In this document: positions 27,103 to 35,914 of the stretch, piece by piece
How positions within the stretch are numbered: the stretch's first letter is position 1
How the letters are laid out: each line of letters opens with the position of its first letter
DNA from: Candidatus Zambryskibacteria bacterium RIFCSPLOWO2_02_FULL_39_26
Lineage (GTDB): Bacteria > Patescibacteriota > Minisyncoccia > Phycocordibacterales > DATDWN01
Direction of reading: 5' to 3'
NCBI GenBank assembly: GCA_001825395.1
Contig: MHWN01000015.1
Coordinates: forward strand, 1 to 49,540
DNA: 49,540 bases
Notes under the pieces: generated by a model
What the model was told of the DNA's origin: nothing
What the model saw: only the letters and a program-made list of their open reading frames with translations
The model's database searches: none
Program-made: the position numbers and the translations under genes

Positions 27103-27642
27103 TTATTTTTTTGCTCTTAATTTGGCAACTTCTCCTGCTAGATGACTTTTAAGAACATTCTGAATAATATCGGTTGATGATGTTTTTTCTGCTTGTCTTG
27201 GTAAAACCACCAATTCTCCACAATATTTTTTAATCACCCTTAACTGACCTTTTGTATAACTATTGCCACTAACTGCAACGAATAAATCTATTGGAATTTC
27301 CTTGATAAGTCGGTACTGCCAAGCACCTTTTCTATCTATATCATCAACTAATGTAACATAGTCAACGCAATCCTGATAAGACAACATTTCCATTCTCTCT
27401 CCCTCTGGAATAATCGGTCGATTTGGACCTTTATAGGATTTTATTCCTCTATCACTATCTGTTCCAACAAGTAAAATATCTCCACGCTTACTAGCCTCAT
27501 TAAGATAACGTAAATGACCTATGTGAAGCATATCCCAAGATCCTATAGTACAAACAATTGTGTGACCGAGAGTTTTATGAGCTAGAATTTTTTTCTTTAA
27601 ATCTTTATAGTTTTTATGAATTTTATTTTTAACATCTGGCAT
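27103..27642 (-). CDS. Cytidylyltransferase-like nucleotidyltransferase (RfaE2-like)
   Basis: TIVCTIGSWDMLHIGHLRYLNEASKRGDILLVGTDSDRGIKSYKGPNRPIIPEGERMEMLSYQDCVDYV. Confidence 0.85.
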   Translation of the reverse strand: MPDVKNKIHKNYKDLKKKILAHKTLGHTIVCTIGSWDMLHIGHLRYLNEASKRGDILLVGTDSDRGIKSYKGPNRPIIPEGERMEMLSYQDCVDYVTLVDDIDRKGAWQYRLIKEIPIDLFVAVSGNSYTKGQLRVIKKYCGELVVLPRQAEKTSSTDIIQNVLKSHLAGEVAKLRAKK

Positions 27643-27656
27643 GGAAATAGTGTCCT

Positions 27657-28079
27657 CTATTTAACATCAATCCCCATACTTCGAGCTGAGCCAGCGACGA
27701 TTTTCATCGCAGCGTCCACGTCATTTGCGTTTAGATCTGGAAGTTTTCTTTCGGCGATTTCTTTTAGTTGAGTCTTGGAAAGTGTTCCTGCTTTTGAAAC
27801 AGTGTTTTTTCCAGAACCTTTTTCAATTTTCAGAGCTTTTTTTATTAAATCTGTCGTTGGAGGAGTTTTGAGCACAAAAGTGAAAGTTCGGTCTTCAAAA
27901 ACAGAAACAACCACAGGCACGAGATCCCCTACCATCTTGGCCGATGCGTCGTTAAATTGCTTCACAAACTCCCCAATATTCACACCAGCTTGACCTAAAA
28001 TAGGACCTGCTGGAGGAGCTGGAGTGGCCTTTCCCCCTGGGAGTATAAGTTTTAGTTTTTTTGTGACTTTCTTTGCCAT
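27657..28079 (-). CDS. rplK: 50S ribosomal protein L11
   Basis: KLKLILPGGKATPAPPAGPILGQAGVNIGEFVKQFNDASAKMVGDLVPVVVSVFEDRTFTFVLKTPPTTDLIKKA. Confidence 0.98.
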   Translation of the reverse strand: MAKKVTKKLKLILPGGKATPAPPAGPILGQAGVNIGEFVKQFNDASAKMVGDLVPVVVSVFEDRTFTFVLKTPPTTDLIKKALKIEKGSGKNTVSKAGTLSKTQLKEIAERKLPDLNANDVDAAMKIVAGSARSMGIDVK

Positions 28080-28118
28080 AACCCACGAATGATGACCCTT
28101 TCGAATCTTAACGAATAA

Positions 28119-28496
28119 TTACCTAGTTAACCTGATTATTCGTACAGGTTTTAGATATTTTTGATGAAAATTGACTATTGGCCCTAACTTATACTTACTA
28201 GCATCAAGATAACGTTTCATTTGGGAAAAATCATCCTTTGCAAGAATAGGTTTAGCTTTCAAGTCAACTAGAAGCTGGTTATTTATAGCAAAATCTACAA
28301 TATTTGTAAACTTGTTATCTAAAAGCTTAATTGGTAGAGCTTTTTCTCTTTCAAAAATAATCTTAGATTCTTTAAGTAATTTTTCGAATAAATCTCCATA
28401 TTGCTTCTCTCTTCCAAATCTTCCTATTTCATTATGAACTTTATATAACAAGCCTGAAACTGTGTACGACAATTCTGGATATATAATCTCTGTCAT
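28119..28496 (-). CDS. GxxExxY family protein (PD-(D/E)XK-like)
   Basis: YPELSYTVSGLLYKVHNEIGRFGREKQYGDLFEKLLKESKI...ERE...VDFAINNQLLVDLKAKPILAKDDFSQMKRYLDASKYKLGPIVNF. Confidence 0.88.
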   Translation of the reverse strand: MTEIIYPELSYTVSGLLYKVHNEIGRFGREKQYGDLFEKLLKESKIIFEREKALPIKLLDNKFTNIVDFAINNQLLVDLKAKPILAKDDFSQMKRYLDASKYKLGPIVNFHQKYLKPVRIIRLTR

Positions 28497-28544
28497 AATT
28501 ATTTATTATTTGAAAGATTAGTATATATTCGTGCGATTTGTAGG

Positions 28545-29090
28545 TTAAATTTTCTTTACTTGCAAGAAATCCAACTCAACCGGTGTCTCCCGGCCGAACA
28601 TGGCTACGAGAACTTTGACTTTTCCACGTTCCTCGTCCACATCCCCAACCTTACCTTCCAAATCCTTAAATGGTCCGTCCACAATAATAACGGCGTCGTT
28701 TAGAGACAAATCAATCTTGTGCTTAACATTACTTGTGTTCATTCTGGCGAATAATTCATCAATTTCTTTTTTGTCTATCGGCACGGGATAAATTCCAGAG
28801 CCAACGAAACCGGTAACCCGAGGGGTGTTTCGGACAACGAACCATGAGTCCTCGGTCACGATCATATCCACTAAAATGTAGCCCGGATAGATTTTCTCCT
28901 CCTCTTCTACTCGTTTTCCGCCCTTTATTTTTATTTTCTTTTCGGTTGGAACTATTACACTGAAAATTTTGTCTTCCATGCCAAGAGATTCAATGCGCTG
29001 TTTTAGATTTCGCATCACGGCGTTTTCATATCCGGCGTAAGTGTGGATGACATACCAATTTCGGCCGGTTTGTAGTTGTTGTTTAGACAT
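28545..29090 (-). CDS. nusG: Transcription termination/antitermination protein NusG
   Basis: RNWYVIHTYAGYENAVMRNLKQRIESLGMEDKIFSVIVPTEKKIKIKGGKR...YPGYILVDMIVTEDSWFVVRNTPRVTGFVGSG. Confidence 0.97.
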   Translation of the reverse strand: MSKQQLQTGRNWYVIHTYAGYENAVMRNLKQRIESLGMEDKIFSVIVPTEKKIKIKGGKRVEEEEKIYPGYILVDMIVTEDSWFVVRNTPRVTGFVGSGIYPVPIDKKEIDELFARMNTSNVKHKIDLSLNDAVIIVDGPFKDLEGKVGDVDEERGKVKVLVAMFGRETPVELDFLQVKKI

Positions 29091-29177
29091 TGATGTTAGG
29101 TTAAAGTCGTAAAGTCTGTAAAGTCATAAAGTAAATGCATTTGCTTTATAGACTTTTGCCTTTATGGACTTGATGGA

Positions 29178-29357
29178 CTAAATTACAAACTTCTCAATAA
29201 TCAGCTTGAAAATGTAATCAAAAAATCCCAGGAAAAATGAAACGAAAATAGAAATCAAGACCACCACAATTGTAAAAACAATCGTCTGTTTTCTTGTCGG
29301 CCAGCTGACATGTTTTAACTCCGCTTGGGTATCTTTTATGTATGTAATGATAGACAT
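29178..29357 (-). CDS. secE: Preprotein translocase subunit SecE (59 aa, below ORF-track cutoff)
   Basis: Manual translation MSIITYIKDTQAELKHVSWPTRKQTIVFTIVVVLISIFVSFFLGFFDYIFKLIIEKFVI; upstream of nusG. Confidence 0.92.
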   Translation of the reverse strand: MSIITYIKDTQAELKHVSWPTRKQTIVFTIVVVLISIFVSFFLGFFDYIFKLIIEKFVI

Positions 29358-29447
29358 ATGCGAATTTTAGCGAATAAGATCGAGTAACGCGAATGGATTG
29401 ATGTATTTATTCGTACATTCGATCCTATTCGGAATATTCGTGTTATT

Positions 29448-29465
29448 AAAAAACCCCTGCTGGGG
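29448..29465 (-). terminator. intrinsic terminator upstream of secE
   Basis: Minus strand CCCC-AGCA-GGGG-TTTTTT. Confidence 0.75.
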
Positions 29466-29790
29466 ACTTGTTATTATTCTACTCCTTCCTATAAAATAAG
29501 TCAAATCTTTTTTACATGACGAAACCCCTCCCTGTAAGCAGTGAACTGCTTGGGGTGTAAGTGAAAAAGAAAAAAGGGTCGAAGGGAAAGTTACGAAACT
29601 GCCTGACGGAGACCACCAACGGAGCATGAGCTGCCCACCGCGGACCAGCACACGTCCGACACGCTGGCCGCCCGAGAACCAGCACACGTCCGACACATCC
29701 TCTTTTCCTGTGAAAAAACGATTTGGTGGACTCTCGCCCACCGCCACTGTCTAACTATATGATAGAACATTTACCAATATATATGTCAAT
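29466..29790 (-). other. GC-rich transcribed-looking noncoding locus or decayed ORF
   Basis: Minus-strand TTGACA-like (29784-29789) and TATCAT (29759-29764) boxes, terminator at 29448-29465; direct repeat ACCAGCACACGTCCGACAC x2; strongly GC-rich relative to neighbours. Confidence 0.35.
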
Positions 29791-29845
29791 GATTATTGAA
29801 ATTAAAATCTTGAATCTTAAAAATATGGCTTAAAATAAGGTGTTT

Positions 29846-31582
29846 TTAGAATATATCTACAATCCGCAAGCGAAGTTCAGGATAGTTTCGAAATTCGGAT
29901 TTTTCGAGGGTGGCGACTAGGTTTATTTTACTTCCCTCTTTGACCGAAACTGGAAACTTGTCGCCATTTGAGAAAAAAGCAATAGCGGTTACATCTGAAT
30001 TTTTGGAATTTTTGAATTTTAACTCTAAATGGTTTTTTTCTTTACCAAAAAGTTTAAGCCCAGTGACTTTTATATTTTCAAAAAGAAAAAGTGGTTTTGG
30101 ATTTCCGAGTCCAAATGGTGCAAACTTCTCAATATGTTTCCAAATTTCCCAATTAACATCCTCTAATGAAAGCTTTTTATCCACCCAAGTGTCAAGGATG
30201 CCCCTTGACACTTGGGAGAGCTCTAGAAAAGCTTCGTTGAGTCTGCCCTCTAATAAATGAATTTTCTCTTGGGCAACGGAAAAGCCTCCGGCACCTTTGT
30301 GTCCGCCGAAATCGAGGAAAACATCCTTGGCTTTTTCCATAAGAGCAAAAACATCCGTTTCTCCACCCGCCCGACAAGAACCTTTTATTATAGAACTGCC
30401 GTTGCTACCCTCTCTACCCCAGAAAAAGACAGGTCGGTTATGCTCATCGCTGAAACTGCCCGCTACAAGACCCAAAAGCGACGGTTTCCATTCAGGATTG
30501 CCGAAAACCAGCACATGCTGCATTCCCGAATCAGAATTTTCGATCCTTTTTTTGATTTCCCTAACCATACTTCCAACGACTCCTTTTCTCTCATCATTTA
30601 TTTTATTCAAATGTTCTGAAAGAGTCCCGGCCTCCACCTCATCTGTGGTTGATAGAAGTGAGAATGCATCATGCGGGATACCCATTCGTGAAGCAGCATT
30701 GATGCGGGGAGTAATCATAAACGTAACGTCGTCCTCCGTAACAGTTGTTTGGTTAATTTTTAGCAGTGAAAAAAGTTTTTGCAGTCCGGCGCGCGGAGAT
30801 TTTTGCAAAACTTTCATACCGTAATATGCAAAAACCCTATTCTCACCCAAAAGCGGGACCATGTCGGAGAGTGTGGCCAGACCAACCATGTCTAGTAACC
30901 ATTTCTCCCACCCAGGAGAAATGGTTATAATTTTTAATTTATAATTTTTAATTTTTAAAATAAGTGCTTGGATAACTTTAAAAATAACCCCTGATCCACA
31001 AAGCATTTTGTCCGGATAAGAACAAGCCTCTTGCTTTGGATTTATTATAGCCACCGCTTTTGGTAATTTTTCAAGTGGGCTGTGATGGTCGGTGATAATA
31101 ACGTCTACTTTGTGTTTATTGGCAAAATCAACTTCTTCCACGTCGGTGATCCCACAATCAATGGTGATGATGAGCTTCACTCCTTGCTCTACTAGGCCCG
31201 CGATAGCTTCATGGTTTAAGCCGAAACCTTCCTCATTACGAAGCGGAATATAGTTTAGAAACTTTGAAAAACCGATTTTTTTAAAAAAATCGGAAAGTAT
31301 GACTGCTCCCGGAATGCCGTCTGCATCATAGTCGCTGTAAATTCCTATTTTTTCATCACTTTTTATGGCCTTAAGAATTCTTTCTACAGCTTTGTCCATA
31401 CCCTTCAGTAAATATGGGTCGTGTAAATGTTTGTCGTAGTCAGGATTGAGAAATCTCTCTGCGGAATCTAAGTCAGTTATTTCCCTGGCATATAAAAGAG
31501 ACCGAACTAGTGGATCATATTCCGCAAACATTTCGTCAATTTCTTTTGGTATTGGATCTCTAATGGCATATTTTTTGGGCAT
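29846..31582 (-). CDS. recJ: Single-stranded-DNA-specific exonuclease RecJ
   Basis: IGIYSDYDADGIPGAVILSDFF, LIITIDCGITDVEEVDFANKHKVDVIITDHHSP, RINAASRMG, FGGHKGAGGFSV. Confidence 0.95.
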   Translation of the reverse strand: MPKKYAIRDPIPKEIDEMFAEYDPLVRSLLYAREITDLDSAERFLNPDYDKHLHDPYLLKGMDKAVERILKAIKSDEKIGIYSDYDADGIPGAVILSDFFKKIGFSKFLNYIPLRNEEGFGLNHEAIAGLVEQGVKLIITIDCGITDVEEVDFANKHKVDVIITDHHSPLEKLPKAVAIINPKQEACSYPDKMLCGSGVIFKVIQALILKIKNYKLKIITISPGWEKWLLDMVGLATLSDMVPLLGENRVFAYYGMKVLQKSPRAGLQKLFSLLKINQTTVTEDDVTFMITPRINAASRMGIPHDAFSLLSTTDEVEAGTLSEHLNKINDERKGVVGSMVREIKKRIENSDSGMQHVLVFGNPEWKPSLLGLVAGSFSDEHNRPVFFWGREGSNGSSIIKGSCRAGGETDVFALMEKAKDVFLDFGGHKGAGGFSVAQEKIHLLEGRLNEAFLELSQVSRGILDTWVDKKLSLEDVNWEIWKHIEKFAPFGLGNPKPLFLFENIKVTGLKLFGKEKNHLELKFKNSKNSDVTAIAFFSNGDKFPVSVKEGSKINLVATLEKSEFRNYPELRLRIVDIF

Positions 31583-31636
31583 TTTAAGATTTTATCACAC
31601 TTTATACTTTTAACTTTCTACTTTATACTATATGTT

Positions 31637-31996
31637 ATGAAAGATTGTATTTTCTGCAAGATTGTTTCTGGAGAAATTCCCACTCATAAGGTTTATGAGG
31701 ACGAAAATTTCCTAGCTTTTTTGGATATTAATCCACAATCACCCGGACATACTCAAGTTATTCCGAAAAAACACTGCCGTTGGGTTTGGGATGTGCCGGA
31801 GGTTGGAGAGTACTTTGAAGTGGTGAGAAAAATAGCCAAGGCGGAGCAAAAAGCATTTGGCACTGATTGGATTTTATCTAGAATAATCGGTGATGAAATC
31901 CCTCACGCTCACATTTGGGTTTTTCCAAACGACAAAGTAAGTGGCGATAAAAAAGATTTCGCTGGTAATGCAGAGAAAATAAGAGGCTTTTTATAA
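31637..31996 (+). CDS. HIT-family hydrolase
   Basis: CIFCKIVSGEIPTHKVYEDENFLAFLDINPQSPGHTQVIPKKHCRWVWDVPE...IGDEIPHAHIWVFP. Confidence 0.95.
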   Translation: MKDCIFCKIVSGEIPTHKVYEDENFLAFLDINPQSPGHTQVIPKKHCRWVWDVPEVGEYFEVVRKIAKAEQKAFGTDWILSRIIGDEIPHAHIWVFPNDKVSGDKKDFAGNAEKIRGFL

Positions 31997-32112
31997 ATCT
32001 CGTTGACTGATGTTTTAAAGAGAGACTAGTGAGCGCGACGGCGCGAACTCAAGCAAAACTCTAGCAAGAATTTATGCGTGTCTCTTTGAAAAATATGAGG
32101 AAAAAGAGATTT
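31995..32112 (-). ncRNA. structured element copy C (core arm only)
   Basis: AAATCTCGTTGA...AAAGAGATTT boundaries shared with copy A core (8255-8373); same length (118 vs 119 nt) and same stem layout with diverged sequence. Confidence 0.55.
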
Positions 32113-32116
32113 ATTT

Positions 32117-33265
32117 TTATTTATCTAGTGCCCCCAGCCCAGGAAGGGTTTCATTAACTAGATAATCCAGCATGGCTCCTCCGCCAGTGGAAATGAAACT
32201 GAATTTGTGATTTAGTTTCTTCATATTGATTGAAGCAATGGTATCACCTCCGCCAATAATACTAACTGTCATAGCTCCCGCCTCCGATGTTTTATTTGCT
32301 ATAATTTCAGCCAGCTTTTCCGACATGTCTCTAAATCCTTTTTTGTATTTGCCTAGTGGTCCGTTCCAAACCACCGTTTTGGATTTGAATATTAGCTCCT
32401 TTAACTGATCCAATGTCTTTGGACCAATATCGGCAATATATTCATCCGGTAAAACCGCGTCTGGTGTTTTATACTCCGAGGTACCGTCTGGTTTTCTAAC
32501 AGTCACATCAATAGGCAAAACAATCTTTGGATTGTTTAAAACATCTTTAATGCCAAGATCGGTTTCCGACAAAAGTGAAACTCCAATCTCAAAGCCTTTC
32601 TCTTTAAAGAAATCATTGGCTATGGCTCCGGCCACAAAAACCAAATCTGCCTTTTCCAGATATTTTTTTATAAGAGGAAACTTAGTGTCAAATTTTGCTC
32701 CTCCCAAAATAAAAACGAACGGGTGTTTGGGATTAAAAACTTTGGAAAGATGTTCTATTTCCTGCCGTAAAAGTAATCCACCAAAATGTGGTAGAAATTT
32801 CGGAACGCTGACAATAGAAGCATATCTGCGATGACATTCGGCGAAAGCATCGTTTACATAAATATCGGCCATCTGCGATAACTTTTTGGCAAATTCTCTG
32901 TCATTTTCTTTTTCTCCAGGATTTATACGCAAGTTTTCAAACATCAAAACTCCTTTGTCTTTCATATTTAAAAGTTTGGCTATGGCTCCGGCCACAAAAA
33001 AGGTTTTAGAAAATTCCACCGGGAAAAGGCCGTTTAGATAGCGCCACATTGGAACCAAAGTTTCGGACTCTTTACCAGCGCAGTGGGAAATAATAATAAT
33101 TTGAGCTTCTTTCTCTCGCAAAAAATCAACTGTCTCAATTACTCTATCCAATTTAAAAGTGTCCAGAACTTTTCCTTCTCCGACAGGAGCATTCAAATCC
33201 AAGCGAAGTAAAACTTTTTTGCCTTTCAGGTCTTTCGTGCTTAATTCGTCAATATATTTAAGCAT
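32117..33265 (-). CDS. pgk: Phosphoglycerate kinase
   Basis: KGKKVLLRLDLNAPV, SHCAGK, MFENLRINPGEKEND, VFILGGAKFDTKFPLI, VVWNGPLGKYKKGF, SIIGGGDTIASI, ISTGGGAMLDYL. Confidence 0.97.
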   Translation of the reverse strand: MLKYIDELSTKDLKGKKVLLRLDLNAPVGEGKVLDTFKLDRVIETVDFLREKEAQIIIISHCAGKESETLVPMWRYLNGLFPVEFSKTFFVAGAIAKLLNMKDKGVLMFENLRINPGEKENDREFAKKLSQMADIYVNDAFAECHRRYASIVSVPKFLPHFGGLLLRQEIEHLSKVFNPKHPFVFILGGAKFDTKFPLIKKYLEKADLVFVAGAIANDFFKEKGFEIGVSLLSETDLGIKDVLNNPKIVLPIDVTVRKPDGTSEYKTPDAVLPDEYIADIGPKTLDQLKELIFKSKTVVWNGPLGKYKKGFRDMSEKLAEIIANKTSEAGAMTVSIIGGGDTIASINMKKLNHKFSFISTGGGAMLDYLVNETLPGLGALDK

Positions 33266-33286
33266 TTATTATTTAGAAATTATAAA

Positions 33287-34057
33287 TTATATTTCCTCAA
33301 TAAGTTTAATCATTTCAATAAAATCTTGAGCTCTCAAACTCTCTCGACCGACCAGAAGTCCTGAAACATTGCCGTCGCGAACAAGTGAGTCGGCGTTGAC
33401 TCTGTCCGCATCGCCTCCATAAAGCACTCTGACATCCGCACTGAAAACCCCATACAGATCTTTCAAAACTTTTTTTATAAAAATGGACATTTCGTGAAGA
33501 TCTCTCGGGTTCATTGATTCTTTGGCGCCAACAGCCCAAATCGGCTCGTAAGCTATTACCAAGCGATCAGCGGATTTTTTGGATACATCTTTAAGAGCGG
33601 AGGTAATTTGATTTTTTATAAAGCCGAAATACTCACCGCTTTGATCCCGGACAGCCTCACCCACACAAACAATGGCCGTCATACCGCCGAAAATGACAGA
33701 TTTAATTTTTTTATTTATCAGTTCATCCGTCTCGCCTTCGCCAGTTGACGGATTTCGCCTCTCTGAATGGCCGAGAATTACGAAACGGACCCCAAACTGA
33801 TATAGCTGACTATAGCTGACTTCCCCTGTGTATGAACCGAGGGCCAAAGAATTTGCGTCTTGAGCTCCGAGAAAAAAACCTCCTCCAACTTTCCCAGAAA
33901 GTGGTGAAAGATAAACAAACGGCGGACACAAAACCACTTGAGTTTTCTTAATCCGCGCTATCGCCCTCTTGACGCTACTTGCCAAATCTCTGGCTTCCTC
34001 TAAACTTTGCGGATTCATTTTCCAATTCCCCACCACCAACTTTTTCATCTTTTTCAT
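33287..34057 (-). CDS. tpiA: Triosephosphate isomerase (ORF open to 34159; start near 34057/34048 preferred)
   Basis: KKLVVGNWKMNPQSLEEA, FVILGHSERRN, VIAYEPIWAVG, VLYGGDADRVNADSLVRDGNVSGLLVGRESL. Confidence 0.97.
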   Translation of the reverse strand: MKKMKKLVVGNWKMNPQSLEEARDLASSVKRAIARIKKTQVVLCPPFVYLSPLSGKVGGGFFLGAQDANSLALGSYTGEVSYSQLYQFGVRFVILGHSERRNPSTGEGETDELINKKIKSVIFGGMTAIVCVGEAVRDQSGEYFGFIKNQITSALKDVSKKSADRLVIAYEPIWAVGAKESMNPRDLHEMSIFIKKVLKDLYGVFSADVRVLYGGDADRVNADSLVRDGNVSGLLVGRESLRAQDFIEMIKLIEEI

Positions 34058-34196
34058 AAGTTTAATTGTATCACAAGAATACGAAGTGGTAATTTTTATA
34101 CGAAAAAGTGACCTCCGAAAATGGATCGAGCAAGGACTCCCCTTGCTCACTTTGCTCAATTACCAGCGTTTATTATATACAAATTATTTTTATATA

Positions 34197-34228
34197 ACAA
34201 AAAACCCGCCGAGGAAATCTCGAGCGGA
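34197..34228 (-). terminator. intrinsic terminator downstream of pilus operon
   Basis: Minus strand CCGCTCGAG-attt-CCTCGGCGGG followed by TTTTTT. Confidence 0.65.
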
Positions 34229-34328
34229 TCGAGGACTGAGGTCTAAGAAGTGGAGTTCCACTTTCTCGTCCTCACATTTCGGCAGAGTCTTCAGCTTGGG
34301 AACGAGGAGTTCGCCAGATTTGGGAGTT

Positions 34329-35819
34329 CTACTTTACTTCTTCCCAAGAGATGACTTGGTACTGATCGGTCGTTAGTGGAAAACTCGGTGGCGGACCGTA
34401 TAGCAAGTTGGCGTCATAGATTATATCTCGCGTGGCATATCCGGTTCCGTCCGTATAGGCGAAACCATATCTAATGTTACTTGCAATCATTCCATACAAG
34501 GTGATTGAGCTTCTTAAATAACCTGTCCCGCAATTTGATGAGTAGTAGTGCCTGCCAGTCCGTCCGTTTTGAGCCACTAAAGCGGCGTCCACTCGCAAAA
34601 CGTTGGCGCTGGAAAGTCCGGCATTGAAATTACCTTGAGCGATTAGGGCAATGACGTCCTGTCCGTCATAATTGGTATAAAGTAAATTGTTGTTCACTAT
34701 AATATTCGGCCGAGTAGACGGATTATCCGGGAATCTTCCGGCGGCTAAAGTAACTCGGGCGATATTTATTTGGCCTTCCACCCAAACATTGTCTTCAACA
34801 AAAATCAGTCCGTTGACAGGCATTGGGTAATTTCCGACAAAGGTGGTGTTGCCACTGCCCGATGTTTTTATAGTCCATGTTCCCCAACCGCTTTGAGAGG
34901 AACTGCAGCCGCTCGGCGGACTGATTAGATTATTTACTTTATAAACATCAAAAGTGTCGTCTGTTTTGAAAACAATTTTATAGCCCTGCTTACCGGAAGA
35001 AGAAATGTATTTTCCGTCAGATTGAGCATCAGCTTTTATTTGAGCGAGATCGGTTGTCAGCCCGACAAAATCCACCGCCGGAGTTGGAAAAATTCGTCCA
35101 GCTTCAAAAATGTCCGTGCGATTGGCCACCGGAGATGGTGGAGCCTCCAATGGTCGGAATGTGTTATTTGTCCCGCTTCCCGGAGGAGCATTGACGTGAG
35201 TATGAACACCAAACTCGTTATTGCCGGTGTGATCGGGATCGTCGTATTGGTCTTTGGCGCTTGTAATAATGTTGTGAGCTAAACCGTCAAAGCGAATTCC
35301 ACCGTTGGAATGGATCGGACCGAAAACTTCCGTGCCACTACCGAAGCGCATGTTATCATTCGCCACCACGGCGTACTTGGCAAGCGACGGAATGGCCAGC
35401 TGGACCAGAAGGGCCCGAGAAACCGTCGGATCAATCAAAACTTTTCCGGTTGATTTTATTTTAACTAAAGTAGAACCAACGGCCGGAGGAATGATATCCA
35501 ACGTGTAAGTGCCAATTTTCACTCCATCCTTGTCAAAAAAATCGTGGATGTACGAACCGGGAAAACCGGTACCATCTTGAAAGTCGGTGGAAGCGTGAGC
35601 CAGATGCCATCTATAATAGTCAATGCCAGCTTCGGCAATCTGCAGGGCCTGTTCCCGATAAAGCCCGATACGGGAAGCTTTTATGTTAGTGCTAGCCCAA
35701 CTAATGAGAGCCCCAATCATTATTATGGAGATAACACCAAAGAAAAAAGCTTGGAGCAATATGGACCCGGAATTTAATTTTTTATTTGATAATTTCATGG
35801 TCTTTAATTCAAAATTCAA
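34329..35819 (-). CDS. Type IV pilus-associated PilX-like protein
   Basis: GSILLQAFFFGVISIIMIGALISWASTNIKASRIGLYREQALQIAEAGIDYYRWHL prepilin-like N-terminus. Confidence 0.75.
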   Translation of the reverse strand: MNFELKTMKLSNKKLNSGSILLQAFFFGVISIIMIGALISWASTNIKASRIGLYREQALQIAEAGIDYYRWHLAHASTDFQDGTGFPGSYIHDFFDKDGVKIGTYTLDIIPPAVGSTLVKIKSTGKVLIDPTVSRALLVQLAIPSLAKYAVVANDNMRFGSGTEVFGPIHSNGGIRFDGLAHNIITSAKDQYDDPDHTGNNEFGVHTHVNAPPGSGTNNTFRPLEAPPSPVANRTDIFEAGRIFPTPAVDFVGLTTDLAQIKADAQSDGKYISSSGKQGYKIVFKTDDTFDVYKVNNLISPPSGCSSSQSGWGTWTIKTSGSGNTTFVGNYPMPVNGLIFVEDNVWVEGQINIARVTLAAGRFPDNPSTRPNIIVNNNLLYTNYDGQDVIALIAQGNFNAGLSSANVLRVDAALVAQNGRTGRHYYSSNCGTGYLRSSITLYGMIASNIRYGFAYTDGTGYATRDIIYDANLLYGPPPSFPLTTDQYQVISWEEVK

Positions 35820-35914
35820 AAATTAAAGTGTAAAATGACAATTTAAAATTAAAAATTTGAATTTAAAAATTTTACATTTTTAATTGTCATTTTGATATTT
35901 ACATTTTACATTTG

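Noticed and set aside
29367-29747. 126-aa minus ORF overlapping secE upstream region as a real protein
   Set aside because: Reads through an intrinsic terminator and UTR repeats and has no recognisable domain; treated as ncRNA or decayed sequence.
31995-32112. Hammerhead ribozyme in copy C (CTGATG near the 5' end)
   Set aside because: The other strand carries the conserved orientation, the GAAA and cleavage-site elements are not in place, and copies A and B lack CTGATG.
33285-33320. Extended tpiA start at 34159
   Set aside because: The first 34 residues are translated leader containing the AGCAAGG palindrome; conserved TPI starts at KKLVVGNWKMN.
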